Source of the DNA: Paraphysomonas bandaiensis
Lineage: Eukaryota > Chrysophyceae
Assembly: GCA_965644295.1 (NCBI GenBank)
Contig: CBFFRP010000292.1
Coordinates: 96,647 to 160,646 of the forward strand
DNA: 64,000 nt
Reading direction: 5' to 3'
Shown here: piece by piece, positions 1-11,500 of the stretch
Position numbering within the stretch: position 1 is the stretch's first letter
Layout: each line of letters begins with the position of its first letter
Translations under genes and position numbers: made by a program
The notes under the pieces: model-generated
Databases searched by the model: none
What the model was told of the DNA's origin: nothing
What the model saw: the letters and a program-made list of their open reading frames with translations, nothing else

Positions 1-410
1 TTATTCACTGAGAGACTCTTTCACGACACTGTTGAACTCACTAAGCTGGCCAATATCTTCTACTAGGCTGTAACGCTGATGGATGATCATCGACCACATT
101 GGGATAAACCGTATGAGCAAAGGTAGAACGAGAACTGAAGCATTGTTGTGACTATACAGGATTCACAATGTAGAAGTGGATTAAGATTTCGATGTCACCA
201 GCAGCAGATAGTATCCCTGTTTTGTAGTTGTGGGCTCTTTTTTTTATGTTGTTGTATATGGTTGCGTAGCATACAGAGTGGTATACGTACAGCAGTAGAT
301 ACAACATCAGGGGACGATACTGTAACAAACTCATCACAGATTAGTTCACGGAGTAGGTAATTTCCCTCATTGAACGTTAGGGTATATATCAATTGGTAAG
401 TTGAGAAGTG
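1..410. other. Intergenic, 5' flank of AIM24-like gene
   Basis: No convincing gene is visible. Short open frames occur on both strands but show no recognisable domain and no splice-consistent extension. The stretch ends directly at the AIM24-like start codon and presumably holds its promoter. Confidence 0.4.
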
Positions 411-1371
411 ATGGCAACCAAAATCGACGTTGTGGAGGTAATCAATCTCTACTATTTATTATCGTACTGATTGGAGCTATACACATATAGGTCACACCGA
501 CATTTTTTGCTAATTCCGGTTTATCTGAGTATGACAGTAATGTAACTCCTGTGGGATATAGTATACAGGGCGATACTATGCAAATAGTTACTATTCCTGT
601 TGCACCAGGTGAGAGCATACAGTGCGAGCCAGGAACGATGTGCTATTCGTCCAAAGATATGCAAGCTACAGTGAAATTAGGTGGTCTTGGAAGGTTGATC
701 TCCGGTGAAGGACTTTTTAAAGCAATATACAAAAATAAGGGTGGAGAACAAGGGTTTATTGCATTGACACCAAATACCCCCGCAACTATTATCCCGATTG
801 ACTTGGACGCACTTGGTGGATCTATAAAATGTAAACACGACGCCTTCATGGCTTCTATTAATCCGGATGTGAAAGTAACTATTAGCATTATTAATTCCAA
901 CTCCTGTCTTGCCTGCTGCTGCTCTGGCATGGATGTGTTTATGCAAGACGTGAGGGGGACTGGCATTATGTTCCTTCAGGCCCATGGTACAATCATGGAA
1001 AAGGAGCTCCAGCCCAACGAAGAGATTGTGGTGGATACTAACTGGTGTGTGCGTTATTCAATCTGTTGCTGTGCTATCTGCGATATTGATTATGTTGTTT
1101 TTCAGTGTGGTAGCTGTCGGGAGTAGCGTGACCGTTGATGTGGTAATGACGGGAGGATGCTCAGTAATGTGCTGTTCGGGTGAAGGGTACGTACCGTATG
1201 ACTCATGTTGTACTTCTATTACTTGTGCTGATGAATGTGTTTAGGTGCTTCAATACGACCCTCAGAGGACCAGGGCGGATAATTCTTTCATCCATGCCTA
1301 TCGAGAAGTTACGCGCCCTCTTCCCCCGCCCTGCACCGCGTGGCAAAAAAGATAAGAAACAAGAATCGTAA
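411..1371 (+). CDS. AIM24: AIM24/TerD-like (DUF124) family protein
   Basis: Four exons: 411-437, 491-1044, 1106-1186, 1245-1371 (789 nt, 262 residues). All junctions are GT-AG with matching phase; introns are 53, 61 and 58 nt. The ATG at 411 opens a nine-codon first exon. The body has the AIM24 pattern: an early segment on a low-affinity 'effective antigen' style beta strand (VAPGESIQCEPGTMCY), the GLGR..SGEGLF glycine turn, FIALTPNTPATIIPIDL, a VDTNC-VVAVGSSVTVD strand and GEGCFNTTLRGPGRIIL near the end. The tail is basic and proline-rich (PRPAPRGKKDKKQES). Yeast Aim24 is a mitochondrial inner-membrane protein that supports MICOS; bacterial and protist relatives form beta-sandwich assemblies of less certain role. 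A clustered cysteine patch (SCLACCCSG) in mid-protein is unusual. No clear mitochondrial presequence is seen, so the location is open. AATAAA follows the stop. Confidence 0.85.
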
Positions 1372-3356
1372 TAAAGTGAACAGCTCTGCCCTATTCTTTG
1401 TTTTTTGCGCTGTTGAAAGTGATGAATAGGTACGGATGCACTTCAATTTGGATTTTATGTTAGGTACTAAGTATAATTGCCAAGTAGTAGATAGCCGTTC
1501 CAGCTTTGGTCATTAATAATAAAAAATTCGTTTCGGGCATTAATTCTAATGTCAAAAGAATATAATATAGACCATACTGTTCTCTTTAATGTGTCTGCAA
1601 ATATGGGCGGAGTCCTATCCGCTCTCCTGTTTCTTGCAAGAAATTAGACTGAGAAATTGACATGCATAGTAAAGGATTAACCATTTTAAAGTACTAAATA
1701 TTCTTCCATCATTATACATTATACTACATAGTATCATATTCCAATCATCTTCGCTTAAATAATTATTCAATATTTTCTAATTCTCTCCTAGACACCGCTT
1801 TCGATGGCTCTTATACCCAGTGGTTTTGTACAAATATTTGCAGCTTGCTCACTAGCCGTAAAATAATCGTTATGGTTTATTTTTAACAGTTTGAAACCTT
1901 ATGATACACTGATTCATGTAGTAAATCACTAGCACTCTGACTATCCAGAAAAAAAATCGACTTACCGCACTCCTAGCTCGGTTAAAGTCCTCAAAGCTAC
2001 ATAACTTTCTGCATCCCCACATGTATGGATGATATCGACAAAGTGGCTTGAAAAATAGATTCGTCTATCAGTGGTTCTCCCGAAGCAACATAATGTACCG
2101 AGTAGTGGATCGGCAAGGCACTATATCACCAGCCCAATCTTCAGCAGTAAAGATGTGTAAGCCAAACTGTCTCCACAAAACCGTATTTATTTTCAAATAG
2201 ATGAGTCATTTGATTACAAAAAGATGAGTCATTTGATTACAGGTGGCAGAGACGACTCAGCAGCATGCGGAGATAACAACCCAACAGCACACGGGCATCT
2301 CGTGGCGTAGTCGTTGTTTGGTTTAAAATTGCCCTTAACGAATAATTATCTACGCCCTCTTGCGCAGCTATGGGGGCATCTGGGTATACTACAGCAGTAC
2401 CCATGCGGTGATACAACATTGGATATCATCGCGTATATAGATTCTTTCAGACGCAATTCTTAATAAAGTTTTTTAAATTCTATTAACAAGTGTCTTCTCC
2501 GCATACTTTACTTGGTCTAATTGAACGTACTCCTTCTCATGAATCCCTCGAATATCACGAAATGTTCGATTTCTCCCTTATCTGTCCTGCCGAATAGATC
2601 TCTGCAATCATCCACGTATATGGCCAGGTACATACAGTGTTCCCAATACATAACATAATATAAGCAAGTGCGGATGCATATATTACGCTTTTGTTGATAT
2701 CATCTTTGATAGTGTTGGTGACTGATATCATGTTCACCAATATCAGTTTTCCATCAAATATAACGTCTGTTTGTTCCAATAAAGTAGGCTTCTTAACAGT
2801 AGTGGGAGCATCAGTGCACTATCGAACCACAATACCTCTGCTGCAAAAGTGTCATGCGTGGCTATGATAACAATGAGATATTTATTGAAGTGTGTTGACA
2901 ATATCGACAGCACACACAAGGGATTTATGACTTCCGAATTCGTCAAATGGCAGCAACTGAAGGGTAACTTTCAGCATGCGTAAACGTTACCATGGATCGT
3001 AGCACTTCGTAGTGCTTCTTTAAAGCGTATGTTATCCCATTGCAGCATTTTCTCACTTCTCCATCATGAGAATCACCATACCATGCAATGGATGCTGACA
3101 TTCTTCAAGTGCTGTCGTAGCTAGTTATTCTTTTTTTTACTCTTGTGCTATCGAAAAATTCATTGTTTTTAGATAAACACGATATAAACTCCAGAAATAC
3201 AAAGTCTAAGCTAAAAAATAGCCTTTATAGACACACCTAAAAAAAATAGCAGTGTGCAGCTACACCTACAGTACATAGAGTCTAACGACACATGGAACTT
3301 ACTTACTTCTCTCACAACTCATACTGGCAGTAGCTCCATTGTCCCACTGTGATGTA
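1372..3356. other. Intergenic, about 2 kb, nothing recognised
   Basis: AT-rich. Only short unlinked open frames of 60-74 codons are present, and none joins to a neighbour through plausible splice sites. A 20-base direct repeat ending in GATGAGTCATTTGATTAC occurs in tandem around 2200-2240. No RNA gene was recognised. Confidence 0.4.
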
Positions 3357-4743
3357 ATGGGCGCCGAAGCTTGTAGAAGGAGTAAATTACTGGTTGTTGC
3401 AATCAGTTTAAGCTGCTTGTTATCATGCATATCCTTCACCTTAAACATCGAACAAGAGTTTGGAGGGCCTCTTAAAGTTTTGAAGATTTCTGAAATTCAG
3501 CTTTTCAATCAGGTAACACTCTTATCAGTGATTAATAGCGAGTAACGCTGCCTTAATTCAGGGTTCAGTTCTATTGCCGAATATACTTCATGTGGAGGGA
3601 ATTGGATTCTATGAGCCGAACAGCACTAAACGATGTGTAGACGGTGATATCACCTCTCACTGTGAAGTCATGAGCACCGATGACATACACTTTCCTGCTA
3701 TTCGTATAGACAGCGCTGGTCTTTACTTTGATAAAATTATTGTTCATAGTCACGGCAAATCAACGTTTGGAGCACGATTAACACTGGCTCAGAATGACCT
3801 CGTATTCTGGAGCTACGCTATATCTGAACACACTTCTGTTCACGTGTTTGACATTCAGAATGAGGCCCAACTTAACTTTCCGATTAAGATAGTGGACACT
3901 TTTGCATATAATGGTGAACCGGTGGCAGCGTTTCATGTTGAGCACCTGTTTCCAGTGGTCAATGAGTTCGTTATTGTAGAGTCTCGATATACGCTTAGTG
4001 GGAAGCTTAAAGATGATCTGTACTTTGAAAGGGATTATATTAGAGAGAAGTTTACTCCCTTTATATCCAAGATACGATATGTGACTATCGATGAATTTCC
4101 ACCCCGTCCGAATGACTGGTTTGACCCAGAGGATCACGGTTGGATGAGCCTCCCTTCGCATGATGCGTTCTGGCGAGAGCACTACCAACGAGCGTATGTC
4201 AAGCGCTATTTAAACCAGACGTCTCAGACTATTCTCTTAGTTGTTGACGCGGATGAGGTTCCTAATAAAGATGTAGTGGCGAAGTTTCGGGATGAGACCT
4301 TATATGACATGTTCCACGCCAAGGTGAGACTCGAAATGTATCTCTTTTACTACAACTTCTTGTGGCACAGCCCCAATTTGTGGAAATTGCCATTTGCAGT
4401 TAGCGTGCAAGGATTTTTTAAAGAGAAGGAGATGGTATCCGCACGGACGTCTCTTGGGGGACACATCCAGCTTGTATCACCTGCTGGTTGGCACATGACG
4501 TATTTCCTCTCTGTGAATGATATCGTAAGGAAGCTTCAGTCTTTCGCGCATGTGGAGCTCGACAAACCGGAGAGTATAGATATGAATCACGTACGCGATA
4601 GCATTACCAGAGGTGTGGATTTGTTCGATAGAAAGAATGTAGTGTTCAACCTGGTAGACTTAAATAGTAGTAGAGATCAATTGCCGAACGGCTGGGAGAA
4701 GATACATCGAGAAATTATGTGTCAACAAACCGTTGAATGTTAG
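3357..4743 (+). CDS. Glycosyltransferase family 17 (MGAT3-like N-acetylglucosaminyltransferase)
   Basis: Two exons, 3357-3512 and 3562-4743, around a 49-nt phase-0 intron; 445 residues. The ATG at 3357 gives a type II signal-anchor start: a short basic stretch (RRSK), then a hydrophobic helix at about residues 11-30, as expected for a Golgi luminal enzyme. The catalytic part carries GT17 hallmarks: KIVDTFAYNGE then VNEFVIVESRYTLSGK, the DxD-type metal site in VVDADEVPNKD, the FYYNFLW motif and GWHMTYFLSVNDIVRKLQSF near the C-terminus. In animals this family (MGAT3) adds the bisecting GlcNAc to N-glycans; protist and fungal members often have untested acceptors, so only the fold and sugar-transfer role are secure. 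Length and domain order look complete. A likely polyadenylation AATAAA lies about 75 bp after the stop. Confidence 0.9.
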
Positions 4744-4904
4744 TTATAGGCGCCTTGCCAGCGGTCACTTTGTAGGTTTATAGTTTATACGCTTACAACT
4801 GTATATAATACTTTTTAATAAACATTGTGAATGATAATTATGGAAATATGTCGTGGGGCCACAAGAGGCGGCCACTAGGACAGCTCGCAAAAGTAAGTAG
4901 TGAA

Positions 4905-5214
4905 TGATATCTTACTATTTAACGCTACGAAGCTGCTTGTGCATCACCGCAAGTGCCAAGGTGCAACCACTATCGCTCTATCACTCGAAGCAAATGCAGT
5001 GAGCAACAAGTAGAATGTTGATATACCTACATTTTCTGACTTCAGGATTGATGAGTCCTCAAGGTGAACAGCCCGGATGCCTGTTTATTCCTCAAGGCCC
5101 AAAGACGTCTACACAAATGACTTTTATACGTGTCCCTGGTCCTTGTACAACACAACACACAACCATTTGGCTATGAGTGGGCAGATTTTTATTTGCTTAC
5201 TATATATGCCGCTC
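4905..5214 (+). repeat. Repeat R1, copy 1, left part
   Basis: R1 is named here. It shares with other copies the AAGCTGCTTGTG hairpin arm, the GGTGAACAGCCCGGATGC block and GGCTATGAGTGGGCAGA. The copy breaks off at ATGCCGCTC and resumes at 5672 after an insertion. Confidence 0.8.
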
Positions 5215-5671
5215 GAGATATATTATTCAACCTAGTCAAATTGGTCGAATTTCCTAGTCATACTATTTTCGGTGTAAAAACCTAGTCAAAGCAATAAATG
5301 ACTCAACCTAGCCAATTGAAATATTAGACCTAGTCATGAATTGTACTCGCATATAGCTACGCATTACAGAAGCATGAGGTCATAGCAGGTGAAGTAGAAC
5401 CAAAGCAATATACATCAGGTCAAAACAAAACTAAAGAGCGGTTTATAGTATACAGCAGCATAGGCAGGACTCCATCGCTCTCTCCAATGCTGAAGTAGGC
5501 TGGTAGACCATTCTTTCTCTCAACACAATCTTCATGTATGTCCTTCAGTTAACTTTGAAAACATCGATGAATCTTGCTCTCTGGGGGTCTATCAGCATCA
5601 CTTATATTTAGCTATGAATTATAAGGCACAAGGGCACAAGTATGACAACAACACGCTACAACCTCTCGCTC
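5215..5671. mobile_element. Insertion in R1, carrying CCTAGTCA octamer array (R2 copy A)
   Basis: This segment interrupts R1. The 9 bp ATGCCGCTC occur just left (5206-5214) and just right (5672-5680), as a target duplication would. Inside are five CCTAGTCA-type octamers starting at 5231, 5253, 5281, 5307 (one base off) and 5329, with a TGACTCA heptamer just before the fourth. No transposase frame is visible, so it is probably non-autonomous. Confidence 0.65.
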
Positions 5672-5770
5672 ATGCCGCTCACGATATTTTCCCAGAGATA
5701 TCTCCGGTACTTATCCCCCAGAACACGCTCACTGCGAAGAGGTGAGAGTCTACCTTTTGAAGGTCACAAA
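5672..5770 (+). repeat. Repeat R1, copy 1, right part
   Basis: Continues R1 copy 1 after the insertion: the CTCCGGTACTTATCCCCCAG block and a diverged GTGAGAGTC end are shared with the copies at 22.3 and 31.5 kb. Confidence 0.75.
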
Positions 5771-6165
5771 AGAAATACTAACAACACATTGAATACTGAA
5801 TTAACTGATCAAGGTTTCATAGGATAATTGTAACTATAGCGGATTGAATTTTATTCATGTAGAATGTAGAGTCTATAACATATTATATATTCATTAGCGA
5901 TAAAATTTCAATACGAATAGATAAGAGAGCCTGTATAGAAGCTCATTTCAAAGATCGAGGCAGTTCTGAGGACTTATAAACATCTGTGATCTGTATTAGC
6001 ATATTAGCTAGCGAAAGGCCTTCTTTTCTGGCAAGTGTACTATACATCATACACATACCGTTCACAATAAGATGAAAAGGCCGACTATTATATATTAAAC
6101 TACATTACCACCATTGACAATGAATTGTAATCGCTCTAAGATTCTAATTGGAAGAGCACAACGTT
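5771..6165. other. Intergenic, nothing recognised
   Basis: AT-rich spacer between the R1 copy and the 3' end of the TMEM181-like gene. No gene or repeat was identified. Confidence 0.4.
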
Positions 6166-7934
6166 CTACACTTCAAACATACTGTCGCTTCTTCCATCTC
6201 CGACCATCATAACATCCTGCCCCTCTGCCAGTCCACCTCTTTCATCAAAGTAATCTTCTCCAAAGGCTGTTGGCCCTTTACTATATCTAAATGAAACTGT
6301 TAGAGGCAAAATGCGACAGGAAAATAATGGGAAAAACGCACCCTTCGTCGGTTCCCAGTGGGGCATATGCGAAGGCAAGGGTCCACACGTAGAAATTCAT
6401 GATAGCGTAAAAACTCAAAAAAATTACTGCTGAAGTGGCAAGGGGGTAGAAGTAACCCGCAAATAGTCCGGTCATCACAGTCGCAAATACAAACACCGTG
6501 ACAGAGAATAGAAACTTGAAGGGTGGCGAAAGTGCAACAATGCGGGAGAAAGAGAGAACCAGTAAGCTAAAAAGATACACGCAATATACCAGTAGAAAGG
6601 TCACTAGTACAATTTCTCTGTAAACGTAGGACGGTTAGATGTGATAAACGAGAGAAATACAGAATGCATGGCACGTACATGTCCCGGAGTACCCAATCGT
6701 CAGTGCCCTCATATGTAGGGTCTCCCCTCCTCTCTGTGCGCACATAGGCGTAAGTGGACATTAGAATTGTCCATATCAGGGTAACGAGTACAAGTTTAGG
6801 CGTGTAAAACGTGACCGGAGATCGCCTGCCGGAGTCTCTCCCACCGACCCCGGCAGCATCCGTAGATCGCATCTCGTCCAGGACACACAACCAAAATACA
6901 AGTACGATTCCAATGAATGATGCTGTAAAGAATATGTAGAGTATAGCCATACTATCAGCGTGTTTCGTATACAACTACAAAACGCATATCCCACAAACAA
7001 TAAGAAAAACGAAAGTAATAAGAAGACAGGTCACCTGTGCGGCGAAAAATGGATCGTTGAAGAATATGAGTGCTATCAATAGTGTCAGAACCCATGTCTG
7101 TTCGAAGGACCATAGACGATAGGGTACCCCCACAAGCTTTATCAAAAAGCCCTCCTGGGGAAGAAACAACACGACTAGGGTAGTGAGTATGAAGAACCAT
7201 TTCCATCCTAGTTCGAACTTAGAGTACTGTGTATATCACAAATGTGATTAAGCCGTCAGTTGCACAATATCAACAAACCAACCTCTGAATTGACGGTATG
7301 GAGATCCACTCTAACTCTCAATGTGCCTGATTCAGTGAAGTGATCCGCATCAACTCTGAATTTAATGTGCACTGCGGTATAGGTAAGGTCAATGTTCACG
7401 ACGAAGAGGTATATACCGTTGTACTGCTCATAGCGCACTGTGGGCTCTCCAAATATGTAAAACTCATTACACCCAAGAGACCCCGCCTTACACCTTACGG
7501 TTCGAGAAGACATCTTATTATCCACAAGATTCTTTTCAGATGCCTCGGACTTATCGAAAGAACTAATACCCGTGACATTTACCCTGACTTATATTAGGAG
7601 GTAGGATTGCAGTACAGAAGGTAGGTATATACCACGTTTCTAAGGTGCCTACTTCTTCACTCGTAGAATCATCTCGATAAATTTTCGTGGTCAACCAAAA
7701 TAACTGGTTGAGTGGTGTCATGTCCTCAAGAACGCCGTTCCACACTGCCTCCCCATTAGTAACCTCCAACTGGCTGGTTCCATCATTCCTTATTTGCAGC
7801 ACAGCCGGCCCAGTAGCACCAATTATAACACATATCAAGAATGATAATATAAATACTGTCGCAGTATACACAATCCCCCTGTTACCAAACTTTGCATTTT
7901 CTATGCGAACATAGTTGTGAGAGGTATTTTCCAT
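6166..7934 (-). CDS. TMEM181: TMEM181-like seven-helix protein (GOLD + Wntless-type membrane domain)
   Basis: Six exons on the minus strand: 7934-7636, 7562-7283, 7217-7035, 6974-6679, 6617-6342, 6286-6166 (1455 nt, 484 residues), with introns of 55-73 nt. One membrane helix lies near the N-terminus (residues about 20-43), followed by a beta-rich luminal section encoded by exons 1-2 and then a multi-helix block. The block has signature stretches of animal TMEM181 and related Wntless-superfamily proteins: FNDPFFAAQ, LVFWLCVLDEMR, FYTPKLVLVTLIW and FLSFYAIMNFYVWTLAFAYAP. The C-terminus is short and acidic. TMEM181 is a putative GPCR-like trafficking receptor, known as a host factor for a bacterial toxin in human cells; its normal cargo is unknown. 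The exon 1 donor (GTGGTA) was chosen by phase and minimum intron length and is the least certain join. It diverges from the DysF gene. Confidence 0.85.
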
Positions 7935-8542
7935 GGGTGAGTAACTCTACAAGATCAATACGCAAAGCTATGATGGATCAAATGCTTATATGTCTTTTAC
8001 ACAACTAGATGGATGTAGCCTTCTGTTTCTTTCTTGAGTAATCCAAAGCAAGTATATGATACGCCAAAAATGCAAACCATTAAACAGCACAAGTGTGAGT
8101 TATTCTGCACAGCACACGACTGTGTTAAGGGCCGGGATGGATATATCACGCACTACTAAAAAAACAATATTTGGTGATATTCACGTCCGTTTATCCCGGA
8201 TCTTCGTCCGGTCCCGGATAATTGCACACAACAAATATTCGAATATTTTGATGAAAACCCTGTTCTTTTATGGAACCCACTGTTGACTCCAAAATACTGG
8301 ACTTTTCGCGTGTCTGATATACAGTACATACATCTATGCAGTGAAGTGAAATGAGTGAAGTGGAAGTGAGCTATGGATGCAACAGAGACGCATATGTATG
8401 ATATTAACGGGACATGTGAGACCTATATATCATATGACCCTCATATATGCCCATAGTTAGTTAAAGTAGTGTCGCTGAAGGAGTAGAGAGCGCTTTTATG
8501 TAGTTGCAACCATTTGTGAACGAGACACGTCGACCCCTATAA
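7935..8542. promoter_or_regulatory. Shared upstream region of two divergent genes
   Basis: A 608-bp spacer between the start codons of the TMEM181-like (-) and DysF/C2 (+) genes, so both promoters must lie here unless untranslated exons extend further. A short tandem AGTGAAGTG motif is seen at 8340-8368. No TATA box or defined motif can be assigned. Confidence 0.4.
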
Positions 8543-11500
8543 ATGAGCATTAAGGAATTGTCGAGCTCGAATTTGGTTCATTTTGAGGGGTGCAGTGAAC
8601 TAGAAATATTCGAATATGCATTAGAGGCCCATTCAACCACTGGACAGAATACCTCCGTGTTCAGTGACGAATCCCGCAGCATCGAAACGATTTATGAGTC
8701 TGTTGACGATGTACCTTGTCCATTTGGATATTCATGGATGGCTAACTGGAAAATCGATCGTTCATTTTCTGGTGTTGATGAGGAGGGCTGGACTGCAATA
8801 TGTCAAGAGGACGATTTCGTGCGACGAAGGAGGTGGTATAGAGTTATACAACCCAGTATAGGTATTGGAGATATGGAGAAAAGCGGACTAGACTTTGGTG
8901 CAGTGATTTATCCACTGGAGGATACATCGGATACATTGGTATGATATCGAAGTATATGGTGAATATCTTATTTATAGGTGACCGCGCAGGTGCGTCGCCA
9001 ATCCCTTCGAAGAATGTCTGATGCTTCTGCGGCTGCTATTGATGAAGCTTCTCTGGCTGCATCTGGGAGGGGTTCGCTTAACGGAGAGGCGGACAAAACG
9101 GGAACTCTCCTGACTGCAGTGGTTTTTGAGAATCAACGGTGTATGTTGTCAGAGTGGGGTGGCAACAACCTAATGCCGGGTCTAGACTGGCCACCGTGGT
9201 CAGATACCACCGGTTACACTCCTGTTCAGTCATTGCACGAGATAGAGCTGATAGAGGGATATGATTGGCTGGATGATTGGCACGTTGACAAACTGAGGGG
9301 TCGAACAGATTGTGAAGGTTTCTACTATGCCTCGTCCTTTGAGAGTATGGCGCAATTGCTGGAAGTGAAGGCGACGGATACCAGCGGCGATCACGTCACT
9401 GGGAGTGGGGAAGATGAGGATGGTGGGGGGTGCGTAGTGCGCACAAGACGATGGCTACGACACATGGTTCGTATAACTCCTGCATTTAGCAACACTATGC
9501 TAATGCTGTATTTGACAAGTAGGTAATTTCAGATCAACGGGATGCTGTACTATGCTCTCCATTTGAACTCGTAGTGCATGTTTCTCATCTCTTACCTGTT
9601 GATGATGCTGAAAACTGGGAGGAGGATAGACTGCGAGTTAGTCTAGAGGTTGGGGAGGAATTTGTTGGGGTCACTGGACAGCAACAATTGGTGTATGACA
9701 CTGGCCACCGCTTCAGTTGGCAGGATAGTGTGTTTTCCCTTCCTCTGGTCTCGCTCTTCCCTCAGCAAATAAGATTCAAAGTGTACCGAGAGCTTGTTGC
9801 CGTTGGGGGTACAGAGAGTGGGTGCCGCGGTGAACTCATAGCCTGGGCACAGGATGATCTACTGTTGGAAAAAGAAGTTTGGCGGAGGCCAAATCGGTAG
9901 GGTAAGATCAAACAGCACATACATCTGTAATGCGTTTTTGTGAATAGGAAAGGGTCATTCAAGCTACCTATTTCCCCAAGTCACTCCACCCTTGGCTTTT
10001 TATGTGTTGATGTTGAACTTGTCGAGCACAGTGTTCTTTACTTTAGTGGACAGGTTCCTCGGGCCCCGTCTCTGGCTTCTGTAGATGACCCTTTTCCTGC
10101 TATCAGCGGTCCGAATGATCGATATGATGGTAGTACGGCAGCTTTTTTCTGGGACTATATCCGTGGTGGCATGGTTACTGCGTGTCAGAACCCATCTCTT
10201 GGAGGAGGTACTGTCGATATTCACTCCGACCTGCCTCTTTGGCTTGTGCACAACTTATTGGGCCCTCGCGAAACTGCTATAGATTTCCCAACCGAGCATT
10301 TGATGTTTCTCAACAGAGTTGACATACGCGACGTCGTGAATGATGTTTCGAGTATGTTTACTGATGGTAATGCTTCTGTGATGCCGTTAAGCGTGTACCC
10401 TTTTCCATCTCCACTATCATACCGCGGCGTACTTGCCGTAGAGACTACATCACTGGATTGCGTGCCAGACTCAGGAACGGCTGCCGATCTCGCGAAGTCA
10501 GTCTCGAGAGGTTCGCCTGCAAGTAGTAGGACGTCAAGTAAACCAGTGTCGGCTCCGCCCTTCATGAGACAGCTTATGCCTCCATCCAGGAGGATGTATG
10601 AGTGTATTCCCCACCTCGGCGAGAAAGACGATTATTTTTCTGCAGATTCAGTGAAAGCACCTCCACCGTGTCTCTACTACGCTTCTATTGTCACTCATTC
10701 TGGAAAAAACTTTCCGTTTCAGTGGACAGAGGAGGGAGCATATTTGGACTGGATGCGTGTCATGTCGCAGTGTATGAGGGATGGTTCGGTAGACACTTTC
10801 TCTCAGACATTGAGGTCATCTTATTTTTCCAGCGTCAATAGCAGGAGTACACTCAGTGCCCATGTGTTTGAACCAGCGGTTTTTGAGATTATAGCAACCG
10901 AGGGCGTGGTACAAGTTACTCTAGTTGATTCGAGCACCTCATCTAGTGATCACACCGAACAATTCAGGCTTCTCATCTCTGACGTCGACTATCTCACAAC
11001 GGATTCCACATTCGATTTTGCTGCGAGGTATCTACTGGAAATAGATGTGACTGAACTGCATGCTCCAGAATTTCGACCTGGGAGTGATCATCTTGCGGTT
11101 ATAACAGTTGTCACATCTAGTGGTCAAGTTGATCATGCTCAACTCTATTACAGAGACTTACATACGGTAGGCAGACGACAACAGTCGTCTCCTGACGGAA
11201 GTTTACTACCAAAGAAAACTCTAATTCAATTGTATTTTTCTGCTGAGAATGTACTGAAAGGGGATGACGTGCTTGTCTCTCTGCATCTTTGCACTGCATC
11301 TGATGGTGTAAAAACTATTGGGGAGAAACGCGTTTCATTATCAGAACTGCTGTCACAATCTATTGCTCCTCAAAGAGAGGAGGTATCTCGAGATGCGGTG
11401 GAGACCACAGGCTCTTCTACCTCATCTCCTGTTAAGACAGTGTCGCCAACGATTGAACAACAAACAGGTGGGGAAGGTGTGCCGCCGTCGCCAAGCGGAA

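Noticed and set aside
7563-7582. GTAAAT donor at the end of exon 1 of the TMEM181-like gene
   Set aside because: It would make a 20-nt intron with the wrong phase; GTGGTA at 7635 gives a 73-nt intron that keeps the frame.
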